A DNA stretch of 64,000 nt from Morella rubra (Eukaryota > Streptophyta > Magnoliopsida > Fagales > Myricaceae), in the NCBI GenBank assembly GCA_003952965.2, contig CM025853.1, positions 1,614,303 through 1,678,302 on the forward strand, written 5' to 3'. Every line of letters starts with the position of its first letter. Position 1 is the first letter of the stretch. Position numbers and translations under genes: made by a program. Below the pieces are notes generated by a model, which worked only from the letters and a program-made list of their open reading frames with translations, did not search any database and was not told the DNA's origin. Shown here one piece after another: positions 48,301 through 58,799 of this stretch.

Positions 48301-49583
48301 TTTGCAGTTACAGCATCGATCAACATGACTATTCTGTGCGTTTGAGAGCTGCGAGGAAATTTTTGCAAGATGGTGACAAGGTTGCTGAGAGTTCTTTATG
48401 TCAACATTTATTTATGTTATTAGAATTGTCTACATCATTTGAACATGTCGAGTATCAAACCATGCAGGTTAAGGTTATAGTAAACCTGAAAGGTCGTGAA
48501 AACGAGTTCAGGAATATAGCAATTGAGCTTATTAAACGTTTTCAGAATGATGTTGGAGAGGTACTGCTTATATAGGCTTATATTCTTTCTTTCTTTTCCG
48601 TTTTTCTTTTGCTTTGGCAATTATGGTTGTATTCTGTCATGAAGAAGTATACGGAGTACGCTGGTTTTTCTTTTTTTAGCTAGAGACCCAGTCAAAAAGT
48701 TGACTGCTATGTTTAGAAGGAACCATTGCAGAGGCTGAATGTGGTGCGGTCTACACAAAAACGCTGGAGTACTTTTTAGTAATTCTGTTCAATCAAATCC
48801 AAAAATGTGATTTCTTTTCAGATAAATGCTTGATCACCACATATTAAACAAACTTTAGTTGGAAGTACTGCCAGTTAAATGTATTTAGGAATTCTATGAT
48901 GCCGCCATTCTTGATGCTCTGTGAAATGAGATGGGTTTGTTCAGTCTTAAGGAACGTTCAAATGGTGACGAGATGTGTCAACTAGATTATGCTTTGTATT
49001 GGCTGGTTCAGTCTTCACTGAAACCCTCCACCTTCCTACTTTCGGGACCAGTTGTGCCTTTTGACAGTAAGCTTTCAGCTAGCCTCTTGGTGAACTTCCT
49101 GAGAGAGTGTACCAGATACCTAGGTACTTGATACGGCCATTAGGGTTCGGGAAAATCATTGGGAGCAGCAGGTCTATCCCTGCTATATAGGCTGTTCTTG
49201 CCCTTGGACTATTAAACATAGAGACGAGTAAAGTTGGCAAAAGCGAATGTGTAATAAAGAACCCTTGCTGGGCATTTGTGGTTTAATTTTCTGGAGTATT
49301 TATCTTCTAGGTTCATACATCTTTCTGCCATTTTTATAATCTCTTTCACAGATTAAGGCTGAATTGTTGATTTTTTCTTTTGTGAAGTTGTTGTAATTTC
49401 TTTAATTCTCCATCTTCAACCCGTTGGGTTGATATGCAGCTTGCATCCGAGGAGGCTAAAAACTTCCGTGACCGGAACATATTCATAATTTTGGTTCCAA
49501 ATAAGGCTATTGTACAAAAAGCTCAAGAACCACCAAAGAAACGAGATAAGTCAGCTTCAAATGAAGTGTCAGCTAACGTCTGA
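45331..49583 (+). CDS. SVR9: Chloroplast translation initiation factor IF3
   Basis: Nine exons: 45331-45614, 45700-45739, 45911-45970, 46895-46947, 47672-47727, 47826-47859, 48308-48380, 48468-48560 and 49440-49583. All phases close, giving 278 residues. The first ~85 residues (MAGITGSSFPCKPLVD...) are Ser- and Arg-rich with few acids, as a plastid transit peptide. The IF3 N-domain then follows (VRLIDDKQNMVGVLSKSEAV), a Lys/Gln linker (YKYEQQKKKREQQKKSA), and the C-domain (MDLKELKMGYSID, VRLRAARKFLQDGDKVKVIV, IAIELIKRFQNDVGE). A short Lys-rich tail ends the protein. IF3 binds the 30S subunit, blocks early joining of 50S and checks the start codon; SVR9 supports plastid translation and leaf development. 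It is likely an SVR9 or SVR9-LIKE1 orthologue; which one cannot be decided here. Confidence 0.93.
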
Positions 49584-52089
49584 TTACACTTAAAAGTTTC
49601 ATGTGGATCTGTGGGGTTTTAGAGAGAGCAGTTACTGGGTGATCTTCCTTTTTATCGTTCAGCTAGATTGGGGATTGTGTATAGTATTAGTGTTACACAT
49701 GTACGCGAATATGTTTATTATCTTTTTAATAATAGAAGCAACCTTTTCAGTTTCAATACCTGTGGACGTCTGGAAGTGAACTACTTTAAAAACTGGGTTG
49801 TCTATACCAGGACATTGTCGATTCCCACAGATGCCAATCTAGAGTGTTGTGATGAAGTTCGTCAAGAACATAAGTGGTTATATCCCAACTACCGTAATGG
49901 AACTACGGGGAATGAGAATGTTAAGGCCAAGAGTTTGCTGATCATTTACATGAGGTACTTTATGTTATCATTCTGTTCTTCCACTCTTTGCAGTCTTTTT
50001 TTGGTTGATCCTCTTGGTTCTCTGAAATCTAAGAGGTTTTCAATCCCAGTCAGTTGCCCTAAATTTATGTTATTGCTCACAGTAAAGCTTGTGCATTGGT
50101 TTGTCTTACTCTTTTTCTTCTCTGTCTCTTCCCCTGCCCGGGAAAGATGAAAGGGAATGGGGAGGGGAGGACTAAACGAAAAGTGGAACCATTTCCATAT
50201 GAACCATCAGTGCATCATGTTTCTTCAGATATATTATGCCGTGTGCTTCTGTGATCAAATTGTTTTCACCTCCTTGGCTCATTGCCGGGGTGACACAGAT
50301 CTGATGTTGGCAAACCATATGTATCAGAATGGACGATTAGTCTTCTGGGTAAATGCAACAGCGACCCTAATTCTTTGTTATGATATTTGCATCCTCATTT
50401 GGTTGGACCGAGTAGGCTTCCTCCACCAGGAAGGGCAAATTTTCAAAAGGGTAATATTCTATTGGGATTCTTCCATTCCACTCCAATTCAAGGCCAGCTC
50501 TCTTCTGCCAACTCTTTTTGGCTTTTGCATTTGCACAAGTTTTCAGTTTATATAGCAATTCGAAGTCACGTATGTACAAGTAGGAGCAGCTGCTCTTTCT
50601 AGATAGAGAGATTTTAACTTGCCTACCTAACGATTTGGCTTTGCTTCGTTTCTAAGTTCTTGCATTACAAGCATGCATGCCTGGTGACTCACATCCCTCT
50701 AATGCAACAAAGTAAACAGCTGCGGGGTTTTTGAAACTAGTTCCAAGTATTTTGGTTGGCAGATGGTAGACTGTCAGCTGGGCATTTGGGTGTCTGATTC
50801 TGCAACTTCTTTCAACTCCGATGGGACATACGCCTAGTGGGATACACACGGTTTAGGTGACAAATGACCGAGGCTGGAATTCAAAAGACGATATGATACT
50901 TCTATTGTCCACCATCTTATGGCAATATTTTCGTTCCCTAGATGAAAACTTCACAAAATTACGACCAGAAAAGAAGAATGAAATTGCACAAATTATGTCA
51001 ACTCAACATATTTTGACCACAGTCCATATATGAATTATTGCTCGACTGTTTGTAATTTGGATAGCCGACTGTTTTCATTCGATGTGAAAGGGAAAAAAAA
51101 ATAATATCCCCCTTAACTCACAATTAGCACGAGGAAAATTTTTGGAAGAAAAATCCTCGATCCGTAGCCTTCATGTTCAAGATCATGAGCAATGAGGGTT
51201 AAAAACAGGTTCTGGTTTCAATTGTTGGGACTTTCTGCAGCATTAACTAAGCTTCCGTTGTCAATCAATAGGTTCCGGGATGCAATCTTTGAGCTAATAC
51301 TGCGTATTAATTAGTACTGGTGGTCTTTATGAAGAGATTACAACAGATTATGTGAAACGAAGCAGCTCAAATTGGTATTTGTTTTGTAATTATTCATAAA
51401 ATGTGAGACATGAAAAGAAACAGAGTAGAAAGGACTTATCATGATCTAGAATATCGATCAATTGATCACGGGATAAGCAACTAGAGAAAGCATCATTTTT
51501 TATTTTTATTTTTAAAAAAGGAGGTCGGTACCTTAGAATTTTATTAAATAATCTCATTTATAGCGGAGGAATACCAGGGTTACATCCAAGATCAGACACG
51601 ACTCACAAACACCAATAGAAGAATTCAAAATTACATGACTAACCTGTAAAACAAAAACAAAGCAAACAGATAGAAAACATCAAATAAACTAGCTAACTAA
51701 CACAGCTGACAGCTTCTTCACAAACTTTCACTCATAACATGAACAGTATAATTATGAACTTCTCAAATTTATCTTTCTAATTTCTGATTAATTTGTCATT
51801 AATATAACACACTTTTGCTTCAAAGTTCAAATTAATCTCTCTTGTTCCAAACTGTTAAAAGGTCATTAATCTAGTTAGCTTTAGAATAGTTATGCTTTCC
51901 TTGTTAATGAACATATGACTGTTTTATTTTACAGCATTAATTTTTATCTAGACGAATTTGGACGCTTGGGTGGTCGTTGGAAAAAGCCTGGAGGGGGAGT
52001 GGATATATGGTTGTTGAAAATAGAGGAAGCTTCACTTCAAGGCAATGGGGACCCTGCAACCAACAACACATCACCCCTTATGTGGACAC
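49584..52089. other. Intergenic region between IF3 and CESA7
   Basis: This holds the IF3 3' UTR and then about 2 kb with no recognisable gene. Frames of 160 and 132 codons (49668-50150, 50157-50555) show no family features or coding signals and I discount them. Confidence 0.5.
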
Positions 52090-52112
52090 ATTAGGTGAGA
52101 GGAACTTATAAG
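52090..52112 (+). promoter_or_regulatory. Core promoter of CESA7: MYB-type site and TATA box
   Basis: TATAAG at 52107-52112 lies 96 bases before the ATG. Just upstream, 52090-52096 reads ATTAGGT, whose complement ACCTAAT fits the secondary-wall MYB-responsive consensus ACC(A/T)A(A/C)(T/C). MYB46/MYB83-type factors are known to activate secondary-wall CESA genes through such sites. One short match by itself is weak evidence. Confidence 0.45.
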
Positions 52113-52207
52113 CTTTTATTCTCTACCTTCATTCATAAGAAAGAAAGCCAGCCAGCTCCATATTAGCACCCCACCCTGATCACTTCCATTCTCACATACT
52201 AGCCACC

Positions 52208-55200
52208 ATGGAAGCTAGCGCTGGACTAGTCGCTGGGTCTCACAACCGCAATGAGCTCGTTGTCATTCATGGGCATGAAGAGGTAACCATAGGCCTAGAT
52301 TATAGTTTGTATCTGTCTTGTGTTAGCTAGCTAGCTTGGCTAATATTTTTGCACCTTGGCCGGTTTTGTGGTTTTGGTGCAGCCCAAGGCTTTGAGGAAC
52401 TTGGATGGTCAGGTCTGTGAGATATGCGGCGATGAGGTGGGGATTACAGTGGATGGAGACTTGTTTGTGGCCTGCAATGAGTGTGGGTTTCCGGTGTGCC
52501 GGCCATGCTATGAGTATGAGAGGAGAGAAGGGAGCCAACTTTGCCCTCAGTGCAGGACCAGATACAAGCGTCTCAAAGGTAGAAAACATAACCTGCATGC
52601 ATATTCTTAGCTGGATTTGGGGCAGTAGCAAATTAGCAATTAGCATGAAGTTGACTGGATAACTAAATTTCTGTTTGTATTTCGGAAAACCCGTGAAGGA
52701 AGTCCAAGAGTTGAGGGAGATGACGATGAAGAGGATGTCGATGATATTGAGCATGAATTCAAAATCGAGGATGAGCGCAACAAGCATAACCAGATTGCGG
52801 AAGCCATGCTGCATGGCAAGATGAGCTACGGAAGAGGTCCAGAAGACGAGGAAAATGCCCATTTCCCGCCGGTTATCGCCGGTGCTAGATCTCGACCGGT
52901 AAGGAAGAAACCGCGGGTTAATCACTGAAGTACTCGATATGAGTTTAGATTGTCGCTTTCTTCAGTAGATTTCGATCAAACAATTCCTTCTTACAATACA
53001 AATAAAACCCTTAATTTTCACGCACGCATGCAGGTGAGCGGGGAATTTCCAATATCATCTCATGCTAATGGAGATCAGATGCTATCTTCTTCGTTGCATA
53101 AACGGGTGCATCCGTATCCAGTTTCTGAACCTGGTAGGTTTCAATCTTTCGAGTACTGGTAGAATCTTTGTTACTTTCTTTGACTCTCAATCCCAATATG
53201 AAGAACTTGCCATCCACCTTGCGTTGGTTGGAAATATCTGCAAAACTTTTTTGATACTCGTGCTACTTGCTCTACACAAAATAGTAGAGGGGAGCATCGA
53301 CGAATCTTTACCATCTGATCCCAGAACTAATTTGTTGGGTGTCGTAGTTGCACCACAGATTTGTATTCCATTTTCTAAGGTCTAGGCTTCAGAGCCACGT
53401 TTCTGAGCTCTGTGAACTAAGAATCTGATGCTGCAATAATTTTTTTGTTAAGATCTTCACGTAAAACACATCAGATGGAAGGTATTTCCTTACAATTGTT
53501 AGGTGCTTGAACAATGCAGGGAGTGCAAGGTGGGATGAAAAGAAAGAGGAGGGTTGGAAAGAGAGGATGGATGACTGGAAAATGCAGCAAGGCAACCTGG
53601 GGCCTGAACCGGAAGACTATGATCCTGACATGGCCATGTATGTGTTAAAAATATCTTTGAAGAAAACTTCATTTAATGCTTGCTCATAAAATTCCTTGCC
53701 AAACTTAAAGATGAAACATTTGCACCCTGGTTAGCTAAAATCCTAAAATTTAAAGCTTAATTTTCATCTCTGATATGCAGGATAGATGAAGCTAGGCAGC
53801 CACTCTCACGAAAAGTACCAATTGCTTCAAGCAAAATCAATCCTTATCGTATGATTATTGTGTTCCGGCTTGTTATTTTGGCCTTCTTCCTCCGATATAG
53901 AATCATGAATCCAGTGCATGATGCCTTTGGGCTCTGGTTAACGTCTGTTATATGTGAAATTTGGTTTGCATTTTCATGGATCCTTGATCAATTCCCAAAA
54001 TGGTTCCCAATCGATCGTGAGACCTACCTTGATCGTCTTTCACTCAGGTACACCATTTTTTGTTGAGCACTAATCCAAATCAGGAACTAATCAAACTCTA
54101 ATTGCTTATTAAAAGTTGATGTAATTGAATTGAATCCATGACATTCCTTTCTCCCCTATAAGTCTGAAAATTCGAAGTTATATTTTCCAAGAACTTGAAG
54201 ATTAGAATTCTGGTGGCAAATTATTTCGTGAACTGATGCTGCAGGTATGAGAGGGAAGGCGAACCAAATCAGCTGGCTGCAGTGGACCTGTTCGTCAGTA
54301 CTGTGGATCCCATGAAGGAACCTCCTCTTGTAACAGCCAACACCATACTTTCAATCTTGGCCATCGACTACCCGGTTGATAAGATATCATGCTATCTTTC
54401 CGATGATGGTGCTTCCATGCTCACCTTTGAAGCCTTGTCTGAAACTGCAGAATTTGCACGGAAGTGGGTACCTTTCTGCAAGAAATTTACTATAGAGCCT
54501 CGAGCCCCTGAGAATTACTTCTGCGAGAAGATTGATTATCTCAAGGACAAAGTCCAGCCTACTTTTGTTAAGGAACGTAGAGCAATGAAGGTTTGTACTT
54601 CCTCCCCCCACTTTAAGGCCAAGCCATTCTAAAGTGCCTATAAAGATGTTTATATATGATTTTTGACTGTGGTGTTTGGCAGAGGGAATATGAAGAATTC
54701 AAGGTTAGGATAAATGCACTCGTGGCCAAAGCCATGAAGGTTCCTCCAGAAGGGTGGATTATGCAAGATGGGACACCATGGCCAGGAAACAATACCAAGG
54801 ATCACCCTGGTATGATTCAGGTCTTTCTTGGTCAAAATGGAGGCCTTGATGTTGAAGGAAATGAGCTTCCTCGTCTTGTCTACGTATCTCGTGAGAAAAG
54901 GCCTGGTTTTCAACATCACAAGAAAGCGGGTGCCATGAATGCTCTGGTGAAAATTTCAAGCCCTGTTTTCCTTCTATTTAATCAAAATTCCCTCACCTTT
55001 TATAAATATTTGGATTTATAAGCTACTTTTAATGCTTTGTGAATTTTCAGATTCGTGTCTCTGCTGTGCTTACCAATGCTCCTTTCATGTTGAACCTGGA
55101 CTGTGATCACTATATCAACAACAGCAAAGCTGCGCGGGAGGCCATGTGTTTCTTGATGGATCCCCAGATTGGAAAGAAGGTGTGTTATGTCCAATTCCCC

Positions 55201-57193
55201 CAAAGATTCGATGGCATTGATAGGCATGATCGATATGCCAACAGAAACACAGTCTTCTTTGATGTAAGTCACTGCTAGAATCTCACCGTTACAGAGATCT
55301 TTATATGGGAGTTGAGAGAATGTTCCATAACTCTCTTGGCTTATGCAGATAAACATGAAAGGTCTCGATGGACTTCAAGGTCCTGTATATGTGGGCACAG
55401 GATGTGTTTTCAGAAGGCAGGCTTTATATGGTTATAACCCTCCAAAGGGTCCCAAGCGGCCGAAGATGGTAAGCTGTGACTGCTGCCCATGTTTTGGACG
55501 CCGCAAGAAGCAAAAATATGCTAAGCATGGGGCTAGTGGAGATGATGCAAGCTTACAAGGTTATTAGAGATCTTCAATGTGAATTCATTCCCAACCATAT
55601 TCCTTCTCTTTACTAACTTGTAATCATTCTTTAGCAGGAATGGATGATGACAAGGAGCTACTGATGTCACAGATGAATTTTGAGAAGAAATTTGGACAAT
55701 CGGCAATTTTTGTGACTTCGACCTTAATGGAACAGGGCGGTGTGCCTCCTTCCTCGAGTCCGGCAGCCCTGCTCAAAGAAGCCATTCACGTAATCAGTTG
55801 TGGCTATGAAGACAAAACCGAATGGGGTCTTGAGGTAATGTTGATAATTCTATTCTATGTGCCTCTAGATTTCCAGTGACAAATTTCTTAAATCTGTAAT
55901 TCTTTTTGTTGCTTTTCTACATGCAGCTTGGTTGGATCTATGGTTCTATCACAGAGGACATCCTCACAGGTTTCAAGATGCATTGCCGTGGTTGGAGGTC
56001 TATATACTGTATGCCAAAGACGGCTGCATTTAAGGGTACTGCTCCAATCAACTTGTCAGATCGGCTAAACCAGGTGCTTCGATGGGCACTTGGTTCTATC
56101 GAGATCTTTTTCAGTCACCACTGTCCTGTTTGGTATGGCTACAAGGACGGGAAGCTCAAGTGGCTCGAGAGATTCGCCTATGCCAACACAACTGTGTATC
56201 CTTTCACCTCAATACCTCTTCTTGCCTACTGTACCTTGCCCGCTATCTGCTTGCTCACTGACAAGTTCATCATGCCTCCGGTAAAATAATTTTTTCTATA
56301 TGTCTATTTGATATACTGAAACAAAGAAAGGTGACAATTTGGATAGATTGGGACCAAAGATGATAATGAACTGCTTAATCACATCTAAAGGAACAGAACA
56401 TTACATCAATTATAGCCATCTCTTAAGATAATAAAATAATAATAATTTAATTAGTCCAAAACACGATCTATGCAAAGAAGTCAATACATTCCTTAAATCT
56501 TACAAATTTTTCGGAAGAGTAGAATAGATAAAGAACATATAGTTTCCAGAATGACTTACAAGTGTCTTTACTTCTGCTGATGAGATTATTTTCAATGCAC
56601 TCATAATCCAGATAAGCACTTTAGCGAGTCTCCTCTTCATTGCCCTCTTCATGTCAATCTTTGCTACGGGCATTCTAGAGATGAGATGGAGCGGAGTTAC
56701 CATTGAGGAATGGTGGAGAAATGAGCAATTTTGGGTCATTGGTGGGGTGTCAGCACACCTCTTCGCTGTTGTGCAAGGCCTCCTGAAGGTTTTGGCTGGA
56801 ATTGATACTAACTTTACAGTCACATCCAAGGCATCAGATGATGAGGACTTTGGAGAATTATACGCGTTTAAATGGACAACCCTTCTAATTCCTCCAACCA
56901 CAATCTTAATCATCAACCTTGTTGGGGTCGTTGCTGGGATTTCAGATGCCATAAATAACGGATACCAATCATGGGGACCTCTATTTGGGAAGCTCTTCTT
57001 TTCCTTCTGGGTGATTGTCCATCTCTACCCCTTCCTTAAAGGGCTCATGGGGCGTCAGAACCGGACACCAACTATTGTTGTCATATGGTCGATCCTTTTG
57101 GCTTCCATCTTCTCCCTGCTTTGGGTCCGAATTGATCCATTTGTGTTAAAAACCAAGGGACCTGACACCAAGCAATGTGGACTTAATTGCTAA
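52208..57193 (+). CDS. CESA7: Cellulose synthase catalytic subunit CESA7 (secondary wall)
   Basis: Thirteen exons: 52208-52282, 52383-52578, 52699-52898, 53034-53133, 53520-53637, 53781-54047, 54245-54590, 54683-54946, 55051-55263, 55349-55559, 55638-55834, 55927-56280 and 56612-57193, giving 1040 residues. The N-terminus [20 protein letters not shown] is CESA7-like. A RING-type zinc finger uses eight cysteines (about 37, 40, 56, 59, 64, 67, 79, 82). The cytosolic glycosyltransferase core has SDDGAS (~372), DCD (~539-541), TED (~738-740) and QVLRW (~778-782), the GT2 catalytic set. Two membrane segments precede the core and about six follow it. The protein joins CESA4 and CESA8 in the plasma-membrane rosette to make cellulose of secondary walls in xylem and fibres. 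It appears intact; assignment to CESA7 rather than another CESA rests on the N-terminus and C-terminus (DTKQCGLNC). Confidence 0.97.
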
Positions 57194-58799
57194 AGGACAT
57201 GTGCAATCTTCTTTTTATGAGAGTATAGCGTATGAAACAATTAAGGGGAAATGCACAAGAAGGAAATAAAGAAAGAGTGAATCTTTTCGTGCAGCACAGC
57301 GATGTAGCCAGTTTTGTAAGTGAAGTATAAAGGAATGTTGTTTATGATGCAGTTGCAGAGACATTTATTCACAATTCATGCACTTGAGTCTGCGTTATTT
57401 GGTAAATTTGCACCACTGGCATTTAGCTTATGAAACCTAGCAGTGTGACTTCACAACAGTTATTTGGTACAAAGGAAAAGTCACCAAAGTGTATAAAACT
57501 CCACCATGCAGATTCAGAGAAAGTTCTAAGGGATGTGTATTGCACCTAACAATGTAACTTTTCAACAGCGATTTGGTTCATGGTTTGTTTTCATTTTTTG
57601 CTTTGACGTTATGGAACAAAACATAATCAGAAAGGATGTCATCATAAACACTTCCAGAAGACTACTGCTCTAATCTATTGAAGAATACCATACTAAACTA
57701 AATGCGACATGAAAATAAAAGCAATGACAAGCAGAGAAAAAAAGGAAGAAGAGCAAGACAAATAGCCATCGTTCTCATCTCCTAAAAACATATACCGCAT
57801 ACCAAGGAAAAGATCACAGAACAGTTTGACATGCGTAAAACCTCTGTCATGACCTCCGTTTCCTTCAAGATATTCAGAGGAAAACTATATCAATTTGAAA
57901 AAAAAAAAGTTCTTTTACACAACAAAATCAACAGATCATCACAAGGTTTTGGAATATGCAGAAACAAAACAGGGCCTAAAAATACACCAGGTTGGACAAT
58001 GCTTGTATGCAACCTAAACTGCTTAATCGAATGTATTACAGATTGACTATTTGAGAAACACAATCTCCAACTGTGGGCTTGCAGAATAGAATTAAAATGA
58101 ACTTGGGTATACACATCTTTTAAGGAGGACATAGAAGAGTATCTAAGAAGCATAAATTCAGTTGGTGTTCTTTTCTGAACACTTCTGATTTCAAATAAAA
58201 ACCCACTGCTCAGATTAGTTAGGGAGAATTTCCTATCATCATTGTCTAGAAGCATTAAGTTTTAAGCGCAATTGAAAAGACCTCTTTTGAAGGATTACTG
58301 TCCCCACATGCTCTTAGATGCCCACCATTCATCAACCAAAAAAATGGAACAAAAAGCATAACAAGAAGAAAACCTGATAAATATGGCAATATTCTTAGGT
58401 CGTTCTCAATTTTAACAAAGAAGAAAAAAGTATCTGAAGATTCATATTTAAAAAGCTTTAAAGTGTCCAAGATAAGGACGAAGAAACATAAAACTGAAGG
58501 AGCTTACCAAGTATAAGTCAAGGTAGGAGTTGTCTTAGAGTAACATCTCTCTCCATTACGCTATGCTACTAGTCTACTTTGCAAATGTCTAGCTTATATG
58601 CTGATGTCACTTTCCATGTACATGTAGAACATTAATAGAACCCAAAAATCCATCTATGTTATTATCAGTTCAGTGTGAAAGACCATAGCGATGCATTTTA
58701 GGATAAGCTGTCTTTTTGTTCCAATATAAAGATTCTGAAACTAGAAAGTTACATGCTTGTTCCACCCATATACCTTGATCAGTGTAGAAACCAATATTT
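57194..58799. other. Convergent 3' region between CESA7 and the PPR gene
   Basis: The two genes end towards each other. Apart from the CESA7 3' UTR and AT-rich DNA I see nothing. Confidence 0.5.

Noticed and set aside
49668..50555. Two adjacent open frames of 160 and 132 codons
   Set aside because: Residue composition is typical of translated non-coding AT-rich DNA, with no motif. They overlap the IF3 3' flank.
54650..54959. Antisense frames within CESA7 exons
   Set aside because: They are shadows of a well-supported coding exon.
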